In this document: positions 20,308 through 32,465 of the stretch, piece by piece | Position numbering within the stretch: position 1 is the first letter of the stretch | Layout: every line of letters begins with the position of its first letter | NCBI RefSeq assembly: GCF_000512585.2 | Contig: NC_089241.1 | Location: 2,604,001 to 2,668,000 of the forward strand | Reading direction: 5' to 3' | DNA length: 64,000 bases | From: Kwoniella bestiolae CBS 10118 | Lineage: Eukaryota; Basidiomycota; Tremellomycetes; Tremellales; Cryptococcaceae | Made by a program: the position numbers and the translations under genes | Notes under the pieces: model-generated | The model's database searches: none | Seen by the model: the letters and a program-made list of their open reading frames with translations, nothing else | Told to the model about the DNA's origin: nothing

Positions 20308-23300
20308 ATGCCCCGCTCCTCCTCTTCACTTCCGCCTTATCTCACCTCGGGTGCATCGTCAAGAAGCCATCATGGGTTGTTGGTTAAGTTGAACGAAGCA
20401 GCTTCGAATCAGGAGGAGGACGAGATTATATCTGGAGAGATTAAAAAGGCAAGGGAGATATTGAGCGTGAGGGGACAGAGTACAGTGAGTGGTCTCCATC
20501 TTCAATCATATAGCTAGTAGATCCATGAAAAGGAAGGAGGATACAGCAGGTCAGAGGTATCGTATAGTCATCAAGCTCATCGTCAGAATCGACATGTTTG
20601 ACACCCATACTTCCCTACTCAAGCGGATGCTCAACTGACAGCTTGACATGTCTGTCACAGAGCAAAGTATCGGATACCCTCATCATCCTGCTTCACTGTC
20701 TGATGCTTCGCCATCGGACAGATGACGATGTCGATTTCGCTCTCATATCAGCTCTTCAACTGGCTGAAGGGGGACGTACCCTCGCCGAGAGGAAGATAGG
20801 TGAGTTTATCGTGCTTCTGAGATTACCCCTTGTCCAAGTGTCCAAGCGAAGTGAAGATGAGTACCTGATCATGTATCACTGTGTTATTGTAGGCTATCTA
20901 TACTTGGTGAAGAGATTACCGAAACATCATGAGCTCAACCTGTTGTTAATCAATACCATCAGGAAGGTATGTGTCTCGTTGTCTAGCTATCTTAACGGAA
21001 GCAAGGGGCAGGACGCTATATTGATGATACGTCTATCTATAGGATCTATCATCTTCCACACCCTCTCATGTCCTGCTAGCATTACAAATCATCGCAAAGA
21101 TCCCCTCGGCGGACCTGAGTCCAGCAGTCATACCACTTCTCACCTCGAAGGCATTACTACGACACAAGGTGTAAGTGAGATACCTCTACGAAGCGTTAGC
21201 TTGACTTGACATAATATCACCAGCTCACTCGTGATATCCATCTCTGCAGACCAGCTATCAGACAGCGGACTCTGGAGGCTTTGGTATCACTTCACCGAGA
21301 ACAGCATGGCGATCTATTCCCCTTGTCAATGAACAAACTTCTCAAGTGTCTTTCCCAAGAGGACGATCTATCGGTATTGGCTGTCGTCTTTAGAGTTATC
21401 AGACACATCCTTGAAGTGAGCTGGTAATATACCATGGCAACAAATGATGATTCGAATAGCTGACCTGTCGTTCAGACTAATGCCCATCATATCGGAACGG
21501 ACGAAGAACAGTTGTATCTGATAGAGAGATGTGTAGAGGTGGCGAGGAAGCACGAGGTGATCCATGGGGGTCAAGTTTCATTGGAGGTAGTCAAGACTTT
21601 GAGAGCAGTGGTAGAAGCACATGGATCAATGTCAGCGTGAGTCCCCACGACGATTCGGGATCAAGTGTAGTGCAGATGTATTAATCGTGTTCTGCTGCTC
21701 AGCGGAACTAGGGAGAAAGTAGGTCAATGGGTGACTGAAGTACTGGGGCAGATGACAATAGGTCATCGGTGGGAGGGAGGTAGGCTTGGATCCAGACTTC
21801 TCAGTAAATCTTTCACTAATCATGGCTACTTCAGCACTTCTGTTGGAACTCTGCCAATTAGCAACACGAGTCCCATCAACTTCATCCAGCATCTTACCGC
21901 ATATTTCCAGACTTCTCCTAGCAGATCAGACTGCACCATCATCGTCATCATCTCCACCACAACCAACAGCCAATGACCATATCTTAGCGCTCAGATGCTT
22001 AGCCATATTACCTACAACCGCATGGGATGGGCAATTAGGTGAAAAGGAGATGGGCGTGATCATGGAAGGAGTAAACAGTGTGGATGATACGATCCGTAAA
22101 TCGGTAAGCTGCGGCTCTTCTTTCGGTTCAGGCAGTAACTGACGATGCATCTTCGTTCAGACGATCAAATTACTGCAGAAACTCTCATCAGAATTGCCCA
22201 ACATGGTACTACAAACCCATCTCGATTCAATCAGATCCTCAACCAATCTATCTTTACCCCTTACTTTGGCAGACAGGTTGACGATAGAGGAGAGAATGAA
22301 GATTGGAAAGTACGAAACAGCTTCCAGAGCTTTGGAGGTGGTGGAAGTACAGTATGAAGAGGATGGACGGAGGTATGCATCGGGAGTGTTGGATGTTCTG
22401 GATACTTTAAATTCGAAGACGAAGGGGAAGGGCTCAGTGTGGGACGAAGGGGCGAGAAGAGTTCTGGCTAGACTGGATCACTGTAAGTCACATCCAAGAT
22501 TTCATACAATGATGCCCAAATTCCATATTGACTTCTGAATCAGCACCAAGGAATCTCGCCGAATCATTCACCACATGTCTCTTGGAAACACTTCGAACAC
22601 GACATGACCCTCCTGGTGATACGCTGCTTGTCATTTTAACATCTGTCACATGCGAATACCTACCATTCTCATACCGTGATACCCAAGAGATGATCGATTC
22701 CTTCTTGCATATACTACCCAAGTATAATGGTAGGTCCCTCTCATCAGACCCGCGGCAACCACGCCTGACATCTATGAACATAGCATCTGTTCAAGAGTTG
22801 ATCCTCGTGACAATCGTGTCTCTGATGATTCGGTTGCAACCTTCCGAAGTTCAAGACAAGAGATCAGCGGTTATTGAGGGGCTTCGAACGCTGCAAAGTA
22901 CATCGCCCAAATATCAGAGAAAGGTCAGTTGTGTATAATTCAGCTTTCCGAAGAGCAGAGATAAGCTGACTGAATAACAGAGATGCCAAGAAATATCAAC
23001 AATCATAGAATTTGATTTACTGGAGCAAGTAAAAGATACATCGAAGACACCAAAGGTAAATGATCCTCTTTTACTCGAGTCTCCCTACAGATGCTTATGT
23101 TATCGCAGCTGGCCGATACCCTAGACGCCATAATCTCGGTATCCAGGAAGCATCCCCACAAAGTGCCTTCAACATCTGAACATACCAGTTCACCGGTCCC
23201 ACCTCGGGCGGATTTATCAGCCAGTCAACTGCGATATGATGCTTATCTACCACCGAAGCAGACAGGGAAGGGCAAAAGACAATACCGAGATCACTCTGAG

Positions 23301-23315
23301 GATGATAGTCATTGA
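20308..23315 (+). CDS. Adaptin large subunit, AP-4 epsilon-like
   Basis: Multi-exon gene for a helical-solenoid protein of roughly 850 aa. The N-terminal region runs LVKLNEAASNQEEDEIISGEI, then HCLMLRHRTDDDVDFALISALQ and KIGYLYLVKRLPKHHELNLLLINTIRK. This matches the adaptin trunk, in which two short helices precede LLxxNxxxKD. Later segments (LLALQIIAKIPSADLSPAVIP, RQRTLEALVSLH, DDLSVLAVVFRVIRHIL) continue the repeats. The arrangement resembles AP-4 epsilon more than AP-1 gamma or AP-2 alpha, but this is a judgement by eye. No clear C-terminal ear domain is present; the protein ends in a polar tail. It would act in trans-Golgi vesicle sorting. Confidence 0.62.
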
Positions 23316-23436
23316 TAGTTAGAAACGGCAGAGCAGCATATGCATCATGTCTTCTATGGTCATTATAGCGCATAGGTTGAATATCTGGCGATCAAAAGGC
23401 ATGAGAAAACAGGGATTGTTGGTCAGGAGAATTCCT

Positions 23437-26400
23437 TCACATCCAGCTCCACCAGTTGGCGGACTGGTCGTGAGGAAATACATTAGCATGCGTTCCCCAA
23501 CCATTGAAAAGCAATCGACTCACCGCCATATCATTCGAGTCATTCAGCATCATCGGATCCCAGAACTGATGAAGCTGTACATCGAGGTGATTCAGCAAGA
23601 TACTGTTGTTTCTGTCAAATATCCGGTGATCGACTCACCATCATATCAGTCGAAGACTCGACTCCCATATTTCCATTATCCATCATCGGAATACCATCGG
23701 TTCCCACGAGGTGCTGTTGTAGTACCTGTTGTACAGCGGGGGCGACTCCGTTAGTCGTGGGATCAGACGAAGAATGAGGAGGAGTGAATATATGATTCGC
23801 ATCTGAACTGATATGACTTTGATTAGGTGGTCTCGATGATGATGAGGATGAAGGGATATTGACTCCAATCTGAGTCCCGTTCGAAGCACTCTCGATCAAG
23901 CGAGTACGCCATCCCACAATATCCATATCTTCTTCACCAGCCGCACCAGCCGCACCAGCAGCACTTCCACCATTACCTTGCACACTTCCATCACCGGTAC
24001 TAGCCAGTGAATCTCGCCTGCTTTGGTTGTGATTGGACTCGTCCTGCTGATTCTGAGCAGCTACGACGACCTTGTTAAATGCTCGTTTCCTCAGACGGGA
24101 CAACCAATCGTGGTTCTGGATCATGGAGGTGGTGTTGTTCTGTTTGATCAGGAGGGAGTAGACATTGATGGATTGGTCGATCGAGGTTATGGCAAATTGG
24201 GATAGGACGGAGGTGGGGTTTCGCAGGACCATTGTGCCTAGACAGACAGCGGCGGTGAAAATGTGGTACTGAGGTGTCAAATGCATTAGAATGTCGGTCT
24301 AAATTCCATAGGAAAGGTTCAGGGGTATTGGGAAACATACCCATAAGAACCATTGTCTTGATGACACAGCTGGGTGAGCCTCGTACAATGCGGAGACAAT
24401 CTGAATGATAACCTGTGGATGTCAGGATGCAAATTAATTAGCAGATCAACGTGAAGCGCTGAGTGATAGAGTCAAACCGATGTGACGTTGACTCACGCTA
24501 CACCGCTCAATCACAGCTAGATACGACCGCCCATAAACGCTTCTCGTTGGATCCTGCGGCTGATCATGCATAGCCATGACGAAATACGGTCTATGGAGGA
24601 ACAAGACATGTTCGGAGATATTGAGCGCTAGAGTAAATTGCTGGAATGTCTTCTTGAGATTTCTGCGGGTGATCTCGGGAGACTGTTTGATAGCTGTATT
24701 TGTATCTGGATATTCGCTAGGCAGGGATAACATGGCAGTACGACATCTCAGGTCGAAAGGGATCGAACGTTCGAAAGAGCAGAGCTGGGTGTAGAGCGAG
24801 AGGATGGTATCGTACGATTCGAACTGGACTGACATGCCTGTATCGAGGATTCTACGTTGAGATACAAGAACAACAGTCAGTAAGGATGGATGGGTAGAGA
24901 TCACATGGCGTCTGCTCACCTGGCGGATAGCTGGATAAGCTCAAATCTCAATGTCTGATACGACTTTGATCCTTCGGGATGATCTGACGGTCCAACAGGG
25001 AAGGCGGTATCGATATACTGCAATGCCAGTGATGTCGGACGGGAGAAACAATTGGCTTGTAGGATTTCTATCGCATAAGCTGCCCAGAAGACTTGTCTAT
25101 AGGGTTATCGGTAATATAGTTAGATATTATCAAGTTTGAGAACATCCTAATCACAAAGATAAGGGACCACAAGATGAAGTCCTCGTGCAGAGAATGGGGG
25201 GGCACGGCGGATTCACCTTCTTTCCTCCACCACATCCGTAGGTAGATTCCACCTTGCACCATCTCGGTGTAAACCCATCTGCAAAGGAGAGGTTTCTCGA
25301 ATCAGCTCAAAGGCACTCTCCTTTCCCATGATTTCAGGGTGGAGACTGGAAAGAGGTGATTGACATAAATCGAATACTCACTGCAACTATAATACGCATT
25401 GCTAAACCCCACAGTGGCCAAGCTGAATCACCATTTCTACCCTTTTCCGTTTCCCTATCGCAACAAAGATACAACTTTCAGCTGTTGTGCGAGTCGTGTG
25501 AAGATTATGGTTGTAAAACACTCACAGTAGATAATGAGCCATGATAATCAGACTCTGCACTCCCGCTATTGTATTGTTATTTAGGAAATCGCCTTTCGTC
25601 AGGCAGCTCTTAGCTAGCATAAGATATTCATCCGCGGTAGGATCGTTTGGCGGCAACTCCAGATTCTGCAATGTGCCCATAGCTAAGATTGCGTACAGAA
25701 GCGCTAGTTGTTGTGGATGGACGGATCTATAGTTCTTGGTAGAGATACATTGGAATATGCGGTCGAATACTGGTTGAAAGAATCGACGAGGGGCGGTATC
25801 ATGGCTGAATGAATGGGTAGATCAGTGAGCTATTCACGGACTAGAGCTGGGAAACGGTAGAGGATGGACAGATCGAATCACACTGTGATCAAACAGTCTG
25901 AGAACCATACCCCAGGTGAGTTCACGAAAAACATGATGGTAGACTTGTATTGAACTCACTTCCAAGCGAAATACCGATAGTAGCTATCCATCAATACTTC
26001 TGCATCATCCTTGGGAGGTAATTGCGACAAGAGCGATTCCATGGTAAAAGTGCTATTCGACAAAGGGAATGGAAAAGCCCGTATCTGTTCAGTTCCGATC
26101 CTCTTCCCTCCATTGATTTCAGTTATATGAGGAGTTGGATTCTCCGGCGATGGACTTCTTCGAGGTTCGGGAGAGTTCGCGTCGCCCATTTCTTGCTGAG
26201 TATTATGGTAGTCAAACCAAATAAGCACGAGGGTATGATATCGTACGTCGTTGATCGAAAATCATACTCACATTCTTCAACCATTCGGTCCCCGCGGTCG
26301 GACCCAGATACCTCGATCTACCTTCTTGACCTATGACCAACGTTCCATGACTATGTCCCACAGGTGAGCGAGGTGTGGGCATCGACCCAGCGTTTGAGGA

Positions 26401-27245
26401 GCCAACGTGCATCATGTCCGACGATTTACGGGGGCTAGAGGGAAGCTGCTGAAGGGATGGTGGAGCAGGAGGAGGTGGTCTACCGTCTGTAATACTTCGG
26501 TCCCAGTATACCGAGTCGTTGTCTCTTGGCGAGTGGAAGGGATACTCTCGAGCAGCTGATATAGGCGGACGGGCATTGATGGTAGGCGATCTGTACCTCG
26601 GTGAGGAAGACGATTCCAAGGGATTTACAGAATGGCTGGAATGAGGATGAGGGTGATGCGAGTGCGGATTCTGGTGATGATGAGGGTGATGATGATGATG
26701 ATGATCTACACTCTGAGATGAATCCCTTCTTCTCTTACCAGTCACTTGAGGAGATATTGCTTCAGTATTTGATGAAGGTATCTCTACGCCGTGATCCGCT
26801 AGCAGGGATTCCAAGGTGGACAGGCGTTTCTGCAAGTTTTCGGTCGCTTTCACGTCGAACAGTCTGAGCATACATGAAGAGATATAAGCTCGATACAGTT
26901 ATGTACATGTTATAGCGGCATCAGAGTAAGATCAAGAGGATGAAGCATGGTGTAAGAGTGTCAAGCGATTCTCATCATTTCCTCACTGTCTACGGGGTTC
27001 TTTCACGCCATCAGGACACAATTCTCCACATTTCCTTCTCACACAATTTGAACACGGTATCTCTCTATCACACTTGAGCTTGAGTCTTCGACATTCTGTT
27101 CACAACGTATACCCTCCGTCAGCAAGTGCTATACTATCCCATCCCAGAACCACTGACCGGCACAACTCAGCTGAGGCTGCTTTGATCTCTTCTTGCCCTC
27201 ATTGGATGAGCCTGCTTGAGCATTATGCTGAGCTGTTGGTGACAT
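23437..27245 (-). CDS. Zn2Cys6 fungal-specific transcription factor (paralogue 1)
   Basis: Multi-exon nuclear regulator. The start chosen (ATG 27243-27245, MSPTAQHN) matches the start of its paralogue at 44-48 kb. The zinc cluster CAGECRRLKLKC...CSNCVRRKCGELCPDG is split by an intron after CAG. A leucine-zipper-like VKATENLQKRLSTLESLL follows, then a histidine tract (six H, then HHH/HP runs, around 26640-26705). Next come the conserved SHGTLVIGQEGRSRYLGPT...EWLKN block and the transcription-factor homology domain. The C-terminal part contains low-complexity Gly/Ala and Ser runs and ends QFWDPMMLND. A shorter end at 23615 is possible if the last intron is retained. Its target is unknown; the neighbouring sugar-dehydrogenase-like gene is a candidate. 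Confidence 0.82.
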
Positions 27246-27639
27246 GTTTGGAGGGATTGTCACTGCATATCCGGTATCGGAATCAGTAGTAGTGGGTCTA
27301 CGAGTATGTAAAGTGATATGATGATGGGATGAGATGAAAGATGATGATGGCATGAGATCCGATGTCGGGGATGAAATCAAGTGAGATGTCTTTGTTCTTT
27401 CACCTCATAGTCGGACCGACGAGACCGACATGAAAAGTAATCCAACCATTGCTTACAAGACCATATCAATCTATCCTACTATGCATACATGCATTCATCC
27501 AGCAAGGGATGCTCAGACATTCAGCGGAAGTTACTCTAGACCGAGGCAAGCCAACGGGACGAGATGCATAGTCATGAGCTGCATTAACAATCCGTTCTTT
27601 TCCTGTAACATAGTATTCCCGTGTTGTTTCTGCTTCTAT

Positions 27640-29170
27640 CTATTGCCCAGCAGTCCCCTTCATCTCCTTGGTACTGCTGTTACCGTTCTTTCTAACAGAA
27701 TCGAACCATCTCTGAACCACTTTGCTCTCCTCCAAGGGCATCCTTTCACTCTCAGTCTTGCCATCCCTGATACATCTGGCTACTTCATCAGCTTCGTATG
27801 ACATACCGTGATTACCTGCGTGAACAGGGTGATGATGGGTCGTCTTCTCTTTCACTGAGGCCAGGTATCGGTCAGGTCGAGGGATGATGTGGAAGGTTTC
27901 TGGCTTTTGAGGGGGATCTGCGAACATCAATGTGTCAGTCAAAGCATTGTTGGTGTCAACGCGATAGACTATCACTCACACTCAATGATCAGATCACCCT
28001 CCTCACATTGGAGAGCGGCAGTGTTCTCCCTCAATCCAGGACTGGTCAAATCCGTTACCAATTGTCCACGACATAATCCTTCCCACTCGACTATCCATCT
28101 GGAGTCGAGATCGACCCCTGACCTCTTGTAGATGGATTGGTATGAGCTGACAACCTTGGGATTTTGATCCTTGTTGTGAGGGTTTCGGTGGACTAGCAAC
28201 ATCGCCCAGACAGATGGGTATGGTCCCATATCAAGTAAACTACCTCCCCCGAGAGCAGGGTCGACAAATCGGTTGGAGTCGGGTTTGGCTGAACCAATCT
28301 GTCATTAGCAGGTTGCTGTAATATGATGAATCTCGAGATGCCTAGGAGAGAACAAGGCAAAAGCTCACAATCTAGATCATACTCCATGGAGAAATCGGCA
28401 GCAAATCTCTTTGGTTTCCCGAGTTTACCAGACTTCAGAACTTCTTCGACGGCATATGCGATGGGGTGGAACCTGGTCCATACGGCTCTGCGACGATGCG
28501 TATCAGTACAAGTTGAGAGAAGGGTGATAACGTGCCAGTCGTTTTTATGAGATGTATATTCCCACTCACTCCATCAAGAAAAGCTTCTTCTCTCTAGCGA
28601 TAGCGACCAGATCCTCTAGTTCTTCAATATCAATGGTGAATGGCTTCTCGCAGAGGACATGTTTGCCAGCAAGAAGGGCATCTTTGGTGTTTTTGTAATG
28701 GAGGTTGTGGGGAGTACCAACGTAGATAGCGTCGACATTCTATAAGTAGTGAGGCTTCATGAGCTCGGCACTGTCAGACCTGCGAGGTCTCACAAAAGCA
28801 GACATTCACTCACAGGATCATTGTATACGCCATCATAAGACCCATGAGCCTTGACTCGATCCAGTTTCCCATTCTTGGCTCCCCATCCCCATGAATCCCC
28901 TTCTGCAGGGTTCTTCAGTCCATCAATGAATTTCTGAGCCGATTCAACTGATCTCGATCCGACAGCGGTGATCTGATGAGAGACATCTGACACTTCTCTT
29001 GAGCTGGGATCGACCAGCAGATCCTAAGAGTATGCATGAGTTCAGTGGGACTAATCGGTTGACATGAGATGTGGGACAAGATAGGCCGTACGCCCCCAAC
29101 TTACCCTGGCGAACTGACCCGAGATCTTTCCAGTTGCGATGATTCCCCAACGAAGAGTGTATGGTGACAT
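27640..29170 (-). CDS. Gfo/Idh/MocA-family NAD(P)-dependent oxidoreductase
   Basis: A protein of about 390 aa in several exons. The N-terminus MSPYTLRWGIIATGKIS carries the Rossmann turn that binds NAD(P). The active-site motif HVLCEKPFT contains the conserved EKP, and EAVWTRFHP follows. The C-terminal half has the beta-sheet region with GGGSLLDMGPYPS and ends YEADEVARCIRDGKTES...SKVVQRWFDS. EAVWTRF and GGGSLLD(M/I)G resemble the dimeric dihydrodiol dehydrogenase/D-xylose dehydrogenase branch, so oxidation of a pentose or trans-dihydrodiol is the likely chemistry. No targeting signal is seen. It is divergent from the ATP-grasp gene. Confidence 0.88.
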
Positions 29171-29690
29171 TGTGAGGTTTGTTCTATGATCTTTCACTTG
29201 GTTATATGACTTTTACACGATGAAGAGAGGGATTCCAGTGGAGAAGTGTAGCTATGTAAGGATGAAGTCGCATCTTGATTGAAGTGACTATATCTTTGTG
29301 TCCGTGGAAGCGGATAGAATGGAATGAGGAATGACGGTGAACAGAATATGACATCAACGGCAACTAGATATACATAATAACAGTCAGTCTTGTTCATGCA
29401 TGTGTTGTATACATCTTGCACTGTCACTCTAGTATAGACCATGCTGGCAGCTGTCCAGTGTGCCCATCTCTGAGCTGCTAATATTAAAAAAAGGAGATGA
29501 AAGAGAACAGTGAATGAGATGTGGATATCCGATAAAACCCGCTAGTTCCTAAAGCGATTATTGCATCATCATATAGCTACGAGTAGTAACTTACAAGACT
29601 ACCCAATCACGTCGAGACACATCTCCATGGCAGCTTATACAACTCTTGTCCCATCTGGTTGCATACCAGCGGTCAGCAAGATATACATCG
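29171..29690. promoter_or_regulatory. Divergent promoter region, oxidoreductase / ATP-grasp
   Basis: This is 520 bp with no gene. An A-rich stretch near 29486 and an earlier out-of-frame ATG at 29627 are present. The true 5' end of the ATP-grasp gene may lie within it. Confidence 0.35.
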
Positions 29691-31076
29691 ATGCAGAGAA
29701 CGGTACCAGTGACGGGTTTACGAACTGCCTTGCTCCATCAAAGGGCACCCGTGCCAGCTGTAAATGGGGTATCTAAGCCTATGAAGCCAGGCGGTGAGTT
29801 ATGTTTGATGACACTCAAGATACACATCGTTGATATATCATATTCACCTTAGGATACGCAGATGGCTGTGCCGATATAGCATATGCACTGCGCTCTGCAG
29901 GAGAAACAATCATTACACCGGTATCGCAACCAGATCCAGTCAAAGACCTCGATTGGTCATTCCCTGATACTGTTTCTGGAGTGAGGGAAGCGGTCGAGAG
30001 GGGTGCAAACGTGTTATGGGCGAATACAAACCTACATTCACTTCATGCGATAGTGGAGATTCAAGACGAATTGATCCAAAAGGGAATACGGCTGTTTGGG
30101 CAGAATCCGCTTCTGGTAGAGAAGTATGATGACAAGGAATGGGCAAATCGATGGTTAGCAAAGCAGAAAGGCTTGGAAACTTCTTTCCCGAAAAGTATGT
30201 TATACCGTACAGGTGATCAAGGTGAAGCCGGGAATTTCCCATTGCCTGCTATGGCGAAACCAGTGAGAGGAAGAGGATCACATGGAGTTACCAAGGTTTC
30301 AACTGCAGAGGAGCTCATGATGGCTTTGGACAAATTATTGAAGGAGTCGGACGCGGTCCTGCTAGAAGTGAGTAGATCTGGCGAATCATTGTGGTTTCCT
30401 GACTCGGTCGTAATCTAGGAATACCTCGATGGGGAAGAGATCACTATCACTGTCATGCCTCCAGGTGATTATACAGTCAGTACACCTCAACTTACCGAGT
30501 ACTTAGAATGTTCGACTGATCATGAGCACAGGCTGTCGGGGAGAAGAAGGACTATTGGGCGCTGCCTGTTGTGTATAGGTTTGACCAGATAGACGGTGAG
30601 CAACAGGTGCATATGGTCATCTAAGCAAAGCTAACCGGGTTATAGGTGTGATGCCCTGGAATGGGACTGTCCCAGTCACTGAGAACTCCCGAGTGATCAC
30701 ACCCGAAGAATCCGATGCAGACCGTGCATACTCTGACACACAAGCCAAGTGTGTCCTGGTAGCTCAGCTGTTAGAGGCGACGGCTCCTATCAGAATAGAC
30801 TGTCGTAGGCTGTCAGAAGGAGGACCTTTTGTGCTGTTCGACGTCAACGTTAAACCTGTACGTGAAAACATTGGGTACAGGTAACGCACAGAGTGGCTTG
30901 CTGATTCATGCTCACTCGAGTAGAATGCTGGAGGCCCAGGAAGACCAGGAAGAGATGGTCAAGCGGCTCTGACTACCATGTCCGCTGAAGCGATAGGTTG
31001 GGATTGGCCAGAATTTGCTGTGAACCTGTTGAGGACAGCTCAACCACTTGCTGCAGTGTTATCTCATGGCAAATAG
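29691..31076 (+). CDS. Stand-alone ATP-grasp ligase (D-Ala-D-Ala ligase-like fold)
   Basis: About 360 aa in five or so exons. The N-terminal domain has PVVNG-like PAVNGVSKPMKPGG followed by DIAYALRSAGETIITPV, which resembles the pre-ATP-grasp fold. The ATP-binding part has PAMAKPVRGRGSHGVTKV, a lysine plus glycine-rich loop, and LLEEYLDGEEITITVMP. The metal site is FDVNVKPNAGGPGRPGR, where the DxNxKPN replaces the usual ExN. ATP-grasp enzymes form carboxylate-amine or peptide-like bonds through an acyl phosphate. The substrates here are unknown. Start ATG 29691 is the first in frame; an upstream exon is possible. Neighbours do not reveal a pathway. Confidence 0.75.
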
Positions 31077-32465
31077 ACGCGTTCTGCTTTCAATTTGTCA
31101 CATGTCGTGTGAGCGTAGATACATGTAGAAGGATAGATCCCCCATTGAGGTCGTGTGCTGGTCAAAGTCTTTTCAATATGAATTATCCGCCTCGACTGCT
31201 ATCAGAAAGGTCATTTGAGCAAGTCTGCATTCCGCATCCATCGGCCTACCGCCCATTACTGCCAACATGCCTGTCTTTAACAGACAAGGTGAGAGGTCTA
31301 TCGAAATCTCCCACACTTCGTGTCACACCAAGTCAAACACCGCTTGACTCCCCTTGCATCTTACGACCCGAATCATAGAAGGTGGCAACAAACGGCCGTT
31401 CAGCAGAGCTGTTTTGACTGTGAGGACACCGGGACCGTATGGCTCGACCACCTCCTCAATCACATGACCCCGCGACCACGTCGGCTTCATTGTTACGAGA
31501 CCTTTGTCGATCAGATCAGTCTGAAACTTGCAACTTCCGCCGCCGGAACAATGATGTCTCTGAACAGACACTTCTCACACAGCTGATGGGGACGACATCA
31601 GTCCGCGGTCGGATCACGAGCACTGGAACAAGTCCCGGACCGCCAGCTTATTCTGTCTCATCGGTGCAGTCGGCGCCGGTTCCAGAAGGAAATCTGCATG
31701 TGTCAACTGATCCCGTTTGAGTTTGTATATCGTCACCGGTTAAGTATGGATTAATTGAAAACCGAAATGCGAAAGAAATGTAGGATGAGTCCTGCTGGAG
31801 CACACCAGTTGGAGTGCCTGCTGATGATCACTCCCTGAAAGCTGAGTCGCGATTGTCTCTTTAGAAATCGTTTTATTTCCTTTTAGAGTTATTCGTTGAA
31901 CTAGCTAGGCACCGTTCTGTCCATGCCAAGATCTCCGATTGATGTTTGTGACGTTACATTTGGTTGATCAAGCACTCTGGGTCTAATGCCTGTCGGTGTG
32001 ATTTTGCGCCGTAGAGTACGAATTCTCCAGTTAAGCCTCTTCCTGGGATTTCGGGCGAGTCTCCCTGGTCTGCTGCGTGAGTGTCCTCTCGGCCCGCTGG
32101 GTCGAGTAGCCATATTTAGTCTTTATGTTTTTTTCAGTGTTTTGTGGGGGTACAGGGACTTTGACAGAGGAATTCCGGAGTCCCCTCGCCGGAAGCGTTG
32201 GGGCCTCTTGGCATCTGCCCAAAGTAGCGACCTAAACAGAAAGATATCCCTGTCTGTGTATACGGGAATGAGAAAGTCCGACCGGACCGCACAATCATCA
32301 TTGGATGTGTCTTTGAGCCAACGAACAAAGAGCGTAGATCCAAGCGCGATCTTTGTTAATTAATATACATTATATAAGGATCTTTGCGCAAAGGGAGTTT
32401 TTTGTTTCTTTCCTTTTCTTCATACTCGCCATCCATCGTCCCGACAACTCAACACATTGTTCAAT
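31077..32465. other. 1.4 kb intergenic region
   Basis: Only short overlapping ORFs on both strands are seen, with no exon-like pattern. The 3' half (31.9-32.4 kb) is probably promoter and leader of the Dal5-type transporter, with an AT-rich stretch at 32356-32380. I see no repeat or mobile element. Confidence 0.45.

Noticed and set aside
31323..31720. Overlapping ORFs of 80-93 codons
   Set aside because: Both strands are open by chance in a GC-moderate stretch; no splice logic or recognisable motif.
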